From assembly GCA_049299095.1 (NCBI GenBank), contig JBAQWV010000061.1, positions 1 through 64,000 of the forward strand: a DNA stretch of 64,000 bases, written 5' to 3'. The position numbers and the translations under genes were made by a program. This DNA is from JAAEKA01 sp049299095 (GTDB lineage Bacteria > Chloroflexota > Anaerolineae > JAAEKA01). Under the pieces are notes generated by a model, which searched no databases, was not told the DNA's origin, and saw nothing but the letters and a program-made list of their open reading frames with translations. Of the stretch, positions 1 to 8,151 are shown in pieces. Position 1 is the first letter of the stretch. Each line of letters opens with the position of its first letter.

Positions 1-1200
1 GTCAACCCGGCCAACGGCGTGCTGGCTCCAGCCGCATCCGCCGCACTCAGCCTCGGCTTCGATGCCACGGGTCTGGCTCCTGGCGTCTACACCGGCAACC
101 TGTGCGTCCACAGCGACGACCCCGACATGGGACCCGGCAACGGGACTGACTTCGTGGTCGTACCGGTCACGCTGACGGTCAGCATGCCGCTGACGCCTTC
201 GCTGGCACTGACCAAGACAGTGGGGACTGTTCCCGGCGTCTGTGCAGCCACCAGCAACATCGCTGTGCCAACCGGCACGACGGTCTACTACTGCTACACC
301 GTCACCAACACGGGCGACGTGCCCTTCACCACCCATGACCTGGTGGATGACCAGCTCGGCACTATCTTCAACGGCGCGGCTTACCTTCTGAACCCCGGTG
401 AAACGGTGAACACCGTCACCCTCGGTGTCACGGCTTCGGCGGTGCTGAATGCACCGACGGTCAACGTGGCGACCTGGACTGCCCATGATGGTGCGGGTGC
501 GCCGACCACGGCCACTTCGACGGCGTTTGTGGATGTGTATGGCTTCTCGTGCCTCTACCCGCAGGAGAACTTCGAGGCGGGTGTGCCGCCGGTGGGCTGG
601 AGCGTGATCAACAACGTGATGGGTGGCCCGACCTGGGGCGACCTGGCCGCCTGTGGTCAGGCTGGCAACTACACCGGCAGCACCGGCAACGCCGCCTGCA
701 TGAGCCCCGGCACGCTGGTGGAGCAGCCCTTCGACGCTGAGCTGCGCACCCCGGTCTTCGACCTGGTGGGCTACTCCGATGCCACGATCAGCTTCCTGCT
801 GAACTTCCAGGCCTATGCGGGCATTGACCGCCTGACCCTCGACATCTCCACCGATGCGGGCGGCACGTGGTCGAACCTGCAAACCTGGACGACGGACCAG
901 GGTGCGTTCCAGAACACCCCGGGTGTCTTCCCGACGATTGATCTGGGTGCGTATGCGGGCATGAGCAACCTGATGCTGCGCTGGCACTACTACTACCCCG
1001 GTGGCAATGGCCTGGGGTGGTATGCCCAGATTGATGAGCCGCATCTAAAGTGCACGGCTGCGCCGCCGACCGCGGTGACGCTGGCGGGCATCAGTGCGGT
1101 TCCTGCGCAGAGCCTGCCGGCTGGCTTGCCGCTGGCAGCCCTGCCGACGGTGGTCACCTTTGCTCTCGGCGCGGCGTATGCTGTGCGTCGCAAGCAATGA
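1..1200 (+). CDS. C-terminal part of a secreted, membrane-anchored repeat protein (5' end outside window)
   Basis: The frame is open from base 1, so the true start lies upstream. The visible roughly 400 residues show three parts. First is the end of a beta-sandwich (about residues 1-60). Next is a DUF11-like extracellular repeat (about 65-170) with the usual TVYYCYTVTNTGDVPF pattern. Then comes a jelly-roll or MAM-like domain (about 185-355) starting ENFEAGVPPVGW. The C-terminus is a Pro/Ala stretch, a hydrophobic segment and a basic tail (AVRRKQ), the layout of a membrane anchor. Such modules often follow peptidase or adhesin domains in Chloroflexota surface proteins, but the catalytic part, if any, is not in the window. 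The codon choice looks more uniform than in neighbouring genes, which could mean strong expression. A clear terminator follows. Confidence 0.7.
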   Translation, partial: VNPANGVLAPAASAALSLGFDATGLAPGVYTGNLCVHSDDPDMGPGNGTDFVVVPVTLTVSMPLTPSLALTKTVGTVPGVCAATSNIAVPTGTTVYYCYTVTNTGDVPFTTHDLVDDQLGTIFNGAAYLLNPGETVNTVTLGVTASAVLNAPTVNVATWTAHDGAGAPTTATSTAFVDVYGFSCLYPQENFEAGVPPVGWSVINNVMGGPTWGDLAACGQAGNYTGSTGNAACMSPGTLVEQPFDAELRTPVFDLVGYSDATISFLLNFQAYAGIDRLTLDISTDAGGTWSNLQTWTTDQGAFQNTPGVFPTIDLGAYAGMSNLMLRWHYYYPGGNGLGWYAQIDEPHLKCTAAPPTAVTLAGISAVPAQSLPAGLPLAALPTVVTFALGAAYAVRRKQ

Positions 1201-1230
1201 GCCGTGATGAGTAAGTAGTCAGCAGACGAG

Positions 1231-1266
1231 ACGGCCTCCTGCGCACCGCGCAGGGGGCCGTTTTCT
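1231..1266 (+). terminator. Rho-independent terminator of the surface protein gene
   Basis: A 14-bp stem (ACGGCCTCCTGCGC pairing with GCGCAGGGGGCCGT, one imperfect pair) with a 3-nt loop is followed by TTTT, starting 30 nt after the stop codon. Confidence 0.85.
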
Positions 1267-1308
1267 GTTCATCGGCACAGACTGCGGAAGTAGCAGGCAA
1301 CGAAAAAC

Positions 1309-1337
1309 TTGTGTCTGCCACGCTGGGGGCTTAGAAT
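1309..1337 (+). promoter_or_regulatory. Probable sigma70 promoter of the GH1 gene
   Basis: TTGTGT (1309-1314), a 17-bp spacer and TAGAAT (1332-1337) lie 50 bp before the start codon. The -35 is weak and the -10 is good. Confidence 0.5.
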
Positions 1338-1386
1338 ACAGCTTACCCAATGTACCTCAGAGCGTAAACGCAAAGGAGCTTTTGTT

Positions 1387-2727
1387 ATGGCACCCATCCT
1401 CTTTCCTCCCAACTTCGTTTGGGGCGCAGCCACAGCCAGCTATCAGATCGAAGGAGCCTGGCAGGCCGACGGCAAGGGCGAATCGATCTGGGATCGCTTC
1501 GCACACACCCCCGGCACGATCGAAGACGCAACCAACGGCGACATCGCCTGCGATCACTATCACCGCTGGCGCGAGGATATCGCGCTGATGCGCGAGCTGG
1601 GCATCGCGGCCTATCGTTTCTCCATCGCCTGGCCGCGCATTCTGCCCACCGGCCGCGGCACGGTGAACGCGGCCGGCCTGGACTTCTACGACACGCTGGT
1701 GGATGCCCTGCTGGCCGCGGGCATTCAGCCCTTTGTCACCCTGTACCACTGGGACTTGCCGCAAGCATTGCAGGACTTGGGCGGTTGGGCCAACCGCGAT
1801 GTCGCGTACTGGTTCAGTGATTATGCTGATCTGGTGTCGCGGCGACTGGGCGACCGCGTGCAACGCTGGATTACGCACAACGAACCGTGGGTGATCGCGT
1901 TTCTGGGCAACTTGCAAGGCATCCACGCGCCGGGCCTGCATAATCTGCGCACCTCGTTACAGGTGGCGCACCATGTGCTGCTGTCGCACGGGCTGGCACT
2001 GGAGCCGCTGCGCGCCAACGCGGGCGCACAGGCGCAGCTTGGCATCACACTCAATTTCACCCCCAGCTACCCGGCCAGCGACCGCGAAGCCGATCTGGCA
2101 GCCACGCAACGGCACGATGGCTTCAACAATCGCTGGTTCATCGAGCCGCTGTATCATGGCCATTATCCCGCAGACATGGTGGAGTATTTTGGCGCGGACA
2201 TGCCAGAGCCACAGGCCAACGATATGAAGATCATCAACCACCCCGGCGACTTCCTTGGCGTGAACTACTACACGCGTGCGATCTGCAAGGCGCAGCGCGG
2301 CGAGCTGTTCGAGATCGGTGAAGTGCGCACACAGGCAGAATACACCGAGATGGGCTGGGAAGTGTACCCGGAGGGGTTGTACAACCTGCTGACCTGGATA
2401 CATCGCGACTACGCACCGCCGCGCATCTACATCACAGAAAACGGGGCGGCTTTTGCTGATGCCGTCAACGCGCAGGGCGCTGTCCACGACCCGCGTCGGC
2501 AAGCGTACCTGCACGCGCATTTTGTGCAGGCCCAGCGCGCGATCACCGATGGCGTCCCGCTGCAGGGCTACTTCGTCTGGTCGCTGATGGACAATTTCGA
2601 GTGGGCATATGGCTACACCAAGCGTTTTGGCCTGATTTACGTAGACTACAAGACGCAGCAGCGCATCATCAAAGAGAGCGGACGTTGGTTTAGCGGGGTA
2701 ACGCGCCTCAACGGCGTTACTGCTTGA
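1387..2727 (+). CDS. GH1 family beta-glucosidase/beta-glycosidase
   Basis: This 446-aa protein has the usual length of a single-domain GH1 TIM barrel. It would hydrolyse beta-glucosides or beta-galactosides from the non-reducing end with retention of configuration. The acid/base glutamate is E166 in THNEPW and the nucleophile is E351 in YITENGAAF. The N-terminal FVWGAATASYQIEGAW segment is the classic GH1 opening and contains the sugar-binding Gln. The ATG at 1387 is chosen because AAAGGAGC lies just before it; an upstream in-frame extension would add 26 residues that do not match the family. No signal peptide is seen, so the enzyme is probably cytoplasmic and acts on imported oligosaccharides. 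It is a single-gene unit between a terminator and the next promoter. The aglycone preference cannot be read from the sequence. Confidence 0.95.
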   Translation: MAPILFPPNFVWGAATASYQIEGAWQADGKGESIWDRFAHTPGTIEDATNGDIACDHYHRWREDIALMRELGIAAYRFSIAWPRILPTGRGTVNAAGLDFYDTLVDALLAAGIQPFVTLYHWDLPQALQDLGGWANRDVAYWFSDYADLVSRRLGDRVQRWITHNEPWVIAFLGNLQGIHAPGLHNLRTSLQVAHHVLLSHGLALEPLRANAGAQAQLGITLNFTPSYPASDREADLAATQRHDGFNNRWFIEPLYHGHYPADMVEYFGADMPEPQANDMKIINHPGDFLGVNYYTRAICKAQRGELFEIGEVRTQAEYTEMGWEVYPEGLYNLLTWIHRDYAPPRIYITENGAAFADAVNAQGAVHDPRRQAYLHAHFVQAQRAITDGVPLQGYFVWSLMDNFEWAYGYTKRFGLIYVDYKTQQRIIKESGRWFSGVTRLNGVTA

Positions 2728-2771
2728 GTGCAGCCCGGCGCACCGCCGCGCGAATTGACTAAAAACCGCGC

Positions 2772-2819
2772 TTGACATCGAACGTCTGTTCTGATATAAT
2801 ATTGTCAGAACAGACGTTC
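2772..2819 (+). promoter_or_regulatory. Sigma70 promoter with two LexA-type (SOS) boxes
   Basis: The promoter is a full consensus: TTGACA (2772-2777), 17 bp, TATAAT (2795-2800). Two boxes of the form GAAC-N4-GTTC lie at 2780-2791 (spacer) and 2808-2819 (around the start of transcription). They form a perfect inverted repeat: arms of 15 bp (2780-2794 and 2805-2819) with the -10 element between them. GAAC-N4-GTTC is the core of the Bacillus/Actinobacteria LexA (DinR) operator. A repressor bound to either box would block RNA polymerase. That LexA is the protein is inference, since no lexA gene lies in the window. Confidence 0.75.
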
Positions 2820-2883
2820 TATTATTTTTAAGACATCTGGGTGGCCAGAAATTTCATTAGCTGTGGCACGAAAGGAAGATTAG

Positions 2884-2910
2884 ATGCGGCCCGCCGCCCC
2901 ACAGGCCTAA
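2884..2910 (+). other. Possible 8-codon leader ORF before the FtsK-like gene
   Basis: ATG at 2884 follows a good AAAGGAAG ribosome site and encodes MRPAAPQA before a TAA stop. It is in the same frame as the downstream gene, 12 nt before the ATG at 2923. It could be a leader peptide, or the original start interrupted by a stop codon. I cannot tell which. Confidence 0.35.
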
Positions 2911-2922
2911 CCGGCAGTCAGG

Positions 2923-3969
2923 ATGGGACTCATGCGCAGGCGGCAGCTGGAAATGCAATCTGATCGAATTGAAGCTGTTTTGGCGTCACACCGGGTCGCT
3001 GGGCGCGTTTGGGGTGCAACGATCACCCCCCGCTTCATTCGCTTTCAAGTCACCACAGCCCTCGGCACCAAAGTGAACCGGGTTGCCGAGCTGTCCGAAG
3101 AAATTGCCATGACGCTGGGCGTGCGTTCAGCCCGCGTCTATCGCAAACAAGGTTCTATTCAGGTCGAAGTGCCGCGCGATCAGCCCGATTCGGTGCGCTT
3201 GCTGCCTCTGTGCCAGCGCGTGGATGCAGCTCCGCCAATCACGGCGCTGCTGGGGCTGGACGACGACGGTTCGCCGCTGCTCTTGCGGCTGACCAGCCCC
3301 GACACCGTGCATGTGCTGATCGCTGGCACCACCGGTTCCGGCAAGACTGCCCTGGCCCGCACGATGTTGTTGTCGCTGGCCCTGTATAATCCGCCGGATG
3401 CGCTGCGGCTGGTGTTGATTGACCCCAAAGGCCGCGGCTTTGGCCCGCTGGCTGGCCTACCGCATGTGATCGGGCGGATTGTCGCCACCCCGGAAGAAGG
3501 GCTTAAGGCCCTCACGTGGCTGGTCAAGGAGATGGAGCGCCGCGACGCCGCAGGCATCAACAGCCCGGCCATCGTGGCTGGCATTGACGAACTGGCCGAT
3601 CTATTGATCGTAGGCGGTAAAACGGTGGAAAATGCTCTGGTGCGGCTGGCGCAGCGTGGACGCGAAGCCAACATTCACCTGCTGGCCTGCACACAAAAGC
3701 CCTCGGCTGAGATCATCAGTGGGTTGCTCAAGGCCAACTTCCCGGTGCGGCTGGTTGGCTCGGTTGCCAGCCCGGAAGATGCCAAGGTCGCGGCAGGCAT
3801 TGCTGGTTCCGGCGCAGAAAAGCTGTTGGGACGTGGCGACTTTTTACTGGTCGCCAAGGGCGACACCGTGCGCCTGCAAGCGGCTTTTGCCAGCGACGAA
3901 GAGATTTTGAACATCGTACACAGCCTGAGCCGCGGGCTGCCGCCCACCGATGCCGCGCCGCTTGGTTGA
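2923..3969 (+). CDS. Soluble FtsK/SpoIIIE-like DNA translocase ATPase
   Basis: This is a 348-aa protein. An alpha/beta region (about residues 25-85) resembles the FtsK alpha domain. The RecA-like motor domain has Walker A GTTGSGKT (135-142) and Walker B AIVAGIDELAD (216-226), then the sensor region IHLLACTQKP. FtsK-family motors are hexamers that pump double-stranded DNA. Unlike cell-division FtsK (over 700 aa), this protein has no N-terminal membrane helices and no C-terminal winged-helix gamma domain, so it is neither a septum-anchored nor a KOPS-guided translocase. The start is uncertain: ATG at 2923, 2932 or 2953 are all possible, none with a strong ribosome site. It is the first gene of a four-gene unit behind the double LexA-type promoter, which suggests a role in chromosome handling after DNA damage (inference; E. 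coli ftsK is itself SOS-induced). Confidence 0.85.
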   Translation: MGLMRRRQLEMQSDRIEAVLASHRVAGRVWGATITPRFIRFQVTTALGTKVNRVAELSEEIAMTLGVRSARVYRKQGSIQVEVPRDQPDSVRLLPLCQRVDAAPPITALLGLDDDGSPLLLRLTSPDTVHVLIAGTTGSGKTALARTMLLSLALYNPPDALRLVLIDPKGRGFGPLAGLPHVIGRIVATPEEGLKALTWLVKEMERRDAAGINSPAIVAGIDELADLLIVGGKTVENALVRLAQRGREANIHLLACTQKPSAEIISGLLKANFPVRLVGSVASPEDAKVAAGIAGSGAEKLLGRGDFLLVAKGDTVRLQAAFASDEEILNIVHSLSRGLPPTDAAPLG

Positions 3970-3996
3970 AACAAACTCACACAAGGAGACACGAAC

Positions 3997-4386
3997 ATGG
4001 CATACCCTGATTTGCTTGGCATCACAGTACAGAATATGGCGGCTTCCTTGCGGTTTTATCGCTTGCTGGGGCTGGAAATCCCAGCAGGACAGGATGATGA
4101 AGCCCATGTCGAGGTGACTTTGCCGGGTGGTTTTCGTCTGGCGTGGGATTCCCAGGCATTGATGCAAAGCCTTGACCCCAACTGGCAGTCGCCGGTGGGC
4201 CAGCGCATGACGCTTGCCTTCAAGTGCGCCAGCCCGGACGAAGTGGACGCCCTGTACGCGGCTGTGCTGGCACAGGGTTATCATGGCCACCGCGCGCCGT
4301 GGGATGCGTTTTGGGGCCAGCGTTACGCCGGCGTTGTAGACCCCGATGGCAATCTGGTTGACCTGTTTGCCGAACTGACGATGTAA
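3997..4386 (+). CDS. VOC-superfamily (glyoxalase/bleomycin-resistance type) protein
   Basis: A 129-aa single-module VOC protein with the paired beta-alpha-beta-beta-beta pattern: LLGITVQNMAASLRFYRLLGL at the start (first half) and GVVDPDGNLVDLFAEL at the end (second half). Such proteins are dioxygenases, glyoxalases, epimerases or drug-binding proteins; the substrate here is unknown. The ATG at 3997 has a good AAGGAGA ribosome site. It begins 27 nt after the FtsK-like gene and is probably co-transcribed with it. A metal-binding set is not obvious (H32-like and E126-like positions are possible). Confidence 0.8.
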   Translation: MAYPDLLGITVQNMAASLRFYRLLGLEIPAGQDDEAHVEVTLPGGFRLAWDSQALMQSLDPNWQSPVGQRMTLAFKCASPDEVDALYAAVLAQGYHGHRAPWDAFWGQRYAGVVDPDGNLVDLFAELTM

Positions 4387-4407
4387 GATCGGCGAGGAGT
4401 GAAGACA

Positions 4408-4815
4408 ATGCGACGTTTACTGGCTGTCAGCGTGATGGCCGCGCTAATTACCCTGGCAATTATCATCGGCCAACGCATGAGTACCGACGCGATGGCAGTG
4501 ATGGTGGGGGTAGTGTTTGGCGTCGCCGCCAGCATCCCCACCAGCTTGTTCATTGCCCTGGCCACCCGTGGCAAGAACCGCTCCGAAGCACCCTATCGCC
4601 GCGATGATTATCAACCGAGCGCGCCCGCGCCGCAGATTTATGTCGTGACGCCGGGCCAGGTTGCACCCGGTATGGGATTGGTGACCGGACGTGCGCCGCA
4701 ACCATTGGCCCAACCGATGGGCGCTTTTTTTCCCGCGGAGCCGTCCCGCCGCTACAAAGTGGTGGGTGAAGCGGAATACTGGCTGGATGAAGCAGACAAA
4801 AACACCTGGGATTGA
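4408..4815 (+). CDS. Small membrane protein of unknown function
   Basis: 135 aa from the ATG at 4408, chosen over the GTG at 4399 because GAGGAG lies 9-14 nt before it. Two hydrophobic segments (about residues 4-22 and 29-53) form a hairpin at the N-terminus. A soluble Pro-rich tail of about 80 residues follows, ending in an acidic stretch (YWLDEADKNTWD). No family is recognised. It is 21 nt after the VOC gene and 13 nt before the next one, so it belongs to the same transcript. Confidence 0.65.
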   Translation: MRRLLAVSVMAALITLAIIIGQRMSTDAMAVMVGVVFGVAASIPTSLFIALATRGKNRSEAPYRRDDYQPSAPAPQIYVVTPGQVAPGMGLVTGRAPQPLAQPMGAFFPAEPSRRYKVVGEAEYWLDEADKNTWD

Positions 4816-4828
4816 AAGGAATTGGACG

Positions 4829-5260
4829 ATGAAACTGAGCAAAAACGAGCGAATTTACTGTCTGGCGCGCACGCATGACTACTTCCCAGCCGTATTCCGT
4901 TGGCGCGGCCGCCGCTTCGAAGTGATGACGGTGGAGAAATGCTGGACAAGCAAGTCGTCCACTGCGCACCGCCTGTTCCGCGTGCGCTGCGCCGAAGGCA
5001 GCTTTGTGCTGGCGCACACGGTGGACAACGATCTCTGGCAGGTCAGCGAATGGCCGCTGACGCTATTATTGCCCTGGACCAAACCACTGACACCTGCGCG
5101 TTTCCCGCTGCCGCGCGGCCAGCGCCGCCCACAGCTTCAGCCAGCCAGCGTGCGCAGCAATGGCGGCCCAAAGATTGCCGCGGCCACCCCCAACGCTCCC
5201 AGAACGGCAAAGACCATCGCTCCGGCCGCGCAGTCCTTGGCGATGCGCGCCAGATCGTGA
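4829..5260 (+). CDS. DUF6504-like protein, last gene of the LexA-box operon
   Basis: 143 aa. The ATG at 4829 has an AAAGGA ribosome site. Residues 15-85 contain PAVFRWRGRRFEV and HRLFRVRCAEGSF, resembling the DUF6504 pattern (Phe-Arg-Trp-Arg-Gly-Arg). From memory, that family often sits next to DNA-repair polymerase genes in Actinobacteria, so the family call is tentative. The last 45 residues are low-complexity Pro/Arg/Ala and read antisense through the 3' end of dgkA, a 124-nt convergent overlap, so the real protein may be functional only up to about residue 95. It begins 13 nt after the membrane protein gene. Confidence 0.55.
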   Translation: MKLSKNERIYCLARTHDYFPAVFRWRGRRFEVMTVEKCWTSKSSTAHRLFRVRCAEGSFVLAHTVDNDLWQVSEWPLTLLLPWTKPLTPARFPLPRGQRRPQLQPASVRSNGGPKIAAATPNAPRTAKTIAPAAQSLAMRARS

Positions 5261-5505
5261 TAGTCGGGCGAAACCAAATCCACCACCGCCTCGACCGCGC
5301 TGTTGACCGCCTCCAGCGCCAGGATCACCCCTACGGTGATCGCCAAAACGGCCCATTCCAACGGGCGAATACGCCACACAATACCAGCCGCGACCACCAC
5401 CAGGGTCGCGGCTACTTCTATCCAGGCGTTGCGCTGCGTGCGTACCGTGTAAGCCACGCCGTTGATCGCGGCGGTGAAAGAATGCCAACGATTCCGGCTT
5501 TTCAT
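5137..5505 (-). CDS. dgkA: Diacylglycerol/undecaprenol kinase, DgkA family
   Basis: 122 aa, the usual size of the small trimeric membrane kinase. It phosphorylates diacylglycerol or, in Gram-positive-type bacteria, undecaprenol, feeding the lipid carrier pool for cell-wall synthesis. The signature is EAVNSAVEAVVDL, then ARIAKDCAAGAM, with three membrane helices. The start at 5505 (MKSRNRWHS) is chosen because its ATG overlaps the ybeY stop as ATGA, which implies translational coupling; a longer upstream start would run into ybeY. It is the last gene of the yqeY-pgpH-ybeY-dgkA set. Confidence 0.9.
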   Translation of the reverse strand: MKSRNRWHSFTAAINGVAYTVRTQRNAWIEVAATLVVVAAGIVWRIRPLEWAVLAITVGVILALEAVNSAVEAVVDLVSPDYHDLARIAKDCAAGAMVFAVLGALGVAAAIFGPPLLRTLAG

Positions 5506-5993
5506 ACGGCGAAACTGCCCAACACGCGCGCCTGTCGCGCCCACATATCCGCTTCTTCTTCCGCGGTGGCGTGGTCGTAGCCCAGCAAATGCAGCACACC
5601 ATGCACTGCCAGCAGGCTTAGTTCGTCCATCACCGGATGCCCGGCCGCGACGGCCTGTCGCTCGGCGGTGGGATAGGAAATCACAATGTCGCCCAGATAA
5701 TTCAGCGCTTCCGGTGCGGTCACAAACGCGCTCGTCTCTTCCGCGGCTTCCTGGGCGGGGAAAGACAGCACATCCGTCGGCGCGTCAACGCCACGGTAAG
5801 CCGCGTTCAGCTCGTGTAGCAGCGCATCGTTGGAGATCACCAACGCCAGTTCCTTGCCGTCGGCATCTTCACTGTGCAGCGCGGCCAGAATAACCGCCAG
5901 CAGGCGCTCGGCAGAGACATGAGGGGCGTAGGCTTCATCAATTTGCAGGTCAATCGCAGCAGCTTCGGGCTGCTCAAGAGGTAGTTGTAACAT
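5502..5993 (-). CDS. ybeY: YbeY endoribonuclease (16S rRNA maturation)
   Basis: 163 aa. This metal-dependent endoribonuclease takes part in 16S rRNA 3'-end processing and ribosome quality control. The zinc motif H-x3-H-x5-H is seen as HGVLHLLGYDH near residues 132-142, and the family strand NDALLHELNAAYRGVDAPTD precedes it. It overlaps pgpH by 20 nt upstream and dgkA by 4 nt downstream, so the three genes are tightly coupled. Confidence 0.95.
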   Translation of the reverse strand: MLQLPLEQPEAAAIDLQIDEAYAPHVSAERLLAVILAALHSEDADGKELALVISNDALLHELNAAYRGVDAPTDVLSFPAQEAAEETSAFVTAPEALNYLGDIVISYPTAERQAVAAGHPVMDELSLLAVHGVLHLLGYDHATAEEEADMWARQARVLGSFAV

Positions 5994-8142
5994 TTGGTTT
6001 CACTTCTGGTTTGAGAAAGTCCTGGTTTTCCGGGCTGGCTGCGGTCGCTGCGGCTTGCGGCTTGATTTCCGGATAGACGATGCGCGGATGGTGCGCGCCT
6101 TGCAATGCCTGTACGAAGATGCGCCGCGTGGTTTCCAGGTCGGCCAGCGTCAGCGGGCTGTCAGCCAGCTCGCCTTCCAACATCTTCTGGTTAATAATCT
6201 TGCGCACCAGTTGATCTATTTCTTCCTGTGTGCCGGGGCGCATCGCGCGCGCGGCGCTTTCGCAGCTATCCGCCAGCATCACTAAGGCTGTTTCGCGCGT
6301 GCGCGGCTTCGGGCCGGGGTAACGAAAAGCGGCTTCATCCACCGGTGTCTTGTCAGCCTGCTTTTGTGCCTCAGCGTAGAAGGTACGCACCAGCCCTGTT
6401 CCCTGGTGTTCAGCGATGAAATCTTGCACGCGGCGCGGCAATTTCTGCCGTCGGGCAATTTCCAGGCCGTCCTTAACGTGGCTGATGATGATCTTGGCGC
6501 TGGACCAGGGATCGAGCTGGCTATGTGGGTCAATCCCTTGCATCCGGTTTTCCACGAAAAAATAGGGCCGGTTGAGCTTGCCGACATCGTGATAATAGGC
6601 GCCGACGCGCGTTAAAAAGGCTTCCGCGCCGATGGCCTCGGCGGCCTGCTCGGCCATGTTACTCACCAGCAGGGAGTGGTGGTACGTCCCCGGCGCTTTC
6701 ATTACCAGTTCCCGCATCAACGGGTGATTGGGCCGCGCTAACTCCATCAGACGCAACGGGGTGACAATATCAAAGATCGCGCCCAGCAAATAAAAGCCGA
6801 TCAAGGCCAGGCTGGCCGAAATAGCGCCGTTGGCGAGGCCGGCAGCGACAAGCTGTACCGCTTCCGACGCACTGACATCGCGAAATGGCAGATGAAAAGC
6901 CAGCAGCAAGGCCACGCTCACCGCGCTGATTGCCGCGCCCGCGGTGATATACGCGCTGGTGCGTTCCCCCTTGCGCAACACCAGCACCCCTACCAGCCCG
7001 CCCAGCATGAGATAAACGACCAGATTAACATCGCCGTTGCTTAAGTAGCCCGCGACAACGCCGAAATAGACCGCTGTCAGAAAGGCAATCGGCATACTGA
7101 GCAAGACCCCCACCAGCATCGTCGCCGCGGCCAGCGGAAAAACAAAGGGCACGATCATGCGCTCGGTGATCATAAACTTGGCAAGCAATAGAAAGATCAG
7201 CAGCGCGGCCAGCAACAGGCCGGTCAGCCGCGGCGTAGCCAATTCGCCTGGGTTGAGACGGTAAAGATACAGACCAAATAAGAGCGCCATGACACACGCC
7301 ACAATGAACGCCGTCACCCAACGCCAGCGATCACCGCCGACCTGATTCAGTCCCAGGGCTTCCAGCGTTTCAATATGCCGCGCAGTGATGATGTCGCCCG
7401 CGCGGGCGATAATCTCGCCTTCCTCGTAGCGTTCAATCTGCGGCGCTACGGCAGCACGCGCTTCGGCGCGCTGTTGCAGCGTCCGCTCTTCGTTGAAAGC
7501 CATGTTGGGTTTAGTCAGGGCGCGGATTAAAACCGTGGCAGCTTGGGCCTCGTTTTCGTCCACCAGGTCCACCAGCGAGGAAACGCGCCGCCGCGCCGCG
7601 GCCAGTTGGCTATCGTTGATCTCACCAAGCATCACAAAACCGAGGACATTGGGTACTTCCACCACCACCCGCTCCCAGGCTTCGTCGTCCAGCGCCAGCA
7701 GGTTCTGCCATTCAGCAGCTTCCAGTTGCACATCTGGCAAGCGGCTCAGCTCATCCGTCTTTTCTGCCAGTGTCTTGCTGGTGTCCGCGCGCACGTCGGT
7801 AATAAAAGTCATCACTTCATGGGCGCGCGCCAACTGCTCGCTGCGCACCCGCCGTACCGGTTCATAGATATCGGCGACGCGACGCTCTGCCTGTTGGCGC
7901 GCCTCTTCGGTCAACACATCGCTGATATATTCCACCAGCCGCGGCGACCGCAGATCTGTTCCGCTGACTTCCCCAACCTGTAGCGCCAGCAGGCCAGTAG
8001 TAGGCCATTCAACCGTCAGGGCGATGGCCGTCGCCGACACAAACAGCGCGCCAAACAAGAGCATCACTATGCGCGCGCGCCAGAGTGCGCGGCGCGTGGT
8101 GCGCTTCTCGCCGTTGCCTGCCCGTGCAGTCACTGTCATCAC
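5974..8142 (-). CDS. pgpH: PgpH-type c-di-AMP phosphodiesterase (7TM-HD family)
   Basis: 722 aa with the full 7TMR-HDED/HDIG layout. There is an N-terminal membrane helix (about 24-46), an extracellular region (about 50-270), seven membrane helices (about 273-460) and a cytoplasmic HD domain. HD residues visible are HH at 488-489, YYHDVGK (H518, D519), EHQGT (H579) and the ALVMLADSCESA helix (D625). The B. subtilis and Listeria homologues cleave c-di-AMP to pApA. It sits just before ybeY as in Firmicutes, and a c-di-AMP cyclase is present at 24780. Start codons at 8142 and 8139 are both possible. Confidence 0.93.
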   Translation of the reverse strand: MMTVTARAGNGEKRTTRRALWRARIVMLLFGALFVSATAIALTVEWPTTGLLALQVGEVSGTDLRSPRLVEYISDVLTEEARQQAERRVADIYEPVRRVRSEQLARAHEVMTFITDVRADTSKTLAEKTDELSRLPDVQLEAAEWQNLLALDDEAWERVVVEVPNVLGFVMLGEINDSQLAAARRRVSSLVDLVDENEAQAATVLIRALTKPNMAFNEERTLQQRAEARAAVAPQIERYEEGEIIARAGDIITARHIETLEALGLNQVGGDRWRWVTAFIVACVMALLFGLYLYRLNPGELATPRLTGLLLAALLIFLLLAKFMITERMIVPFVFPLAAATMLVGVLLSMPIAFLTAVYFGVVAGYLSNGDVNLVVYLMLGGLVGVLVLRKGERTSAYITAGAAISAVSVALLLAFHLPFRDVSASEAVQLVAAGLANGAISASLALIGFYLLGAIFDIVTPLRLMELARPNHPLMRELVMKAPGTYHHSLLVSNMAEQAAEAIGAEAFLTRVGAYYHDVGKLNRPYFFVENRMQGIDPHSQLDPWSSAKIIISHVKDGLEIARRQKLPRRVQDFIAEHQGTGLVRTFYAEAQKQADKTPVDEAAFRYPGPKPRTRETALVMLADSCESAARAMRPGTQEEIDQLVRKIINQKMLEGELADSPLTLADLETTRRIFVQALQGAHHPRIVYPEIKPQAAATAASPENQDFLKPEVKPNVTTTS

Positions 8143-8151
8143 CTGCTTGCC

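Noticed and set aside
1957..2778. 273-codon minus-strand frame over the GH1 gene
   Set aside because: Antisense shadow of the GH1 gene, with no family signature.
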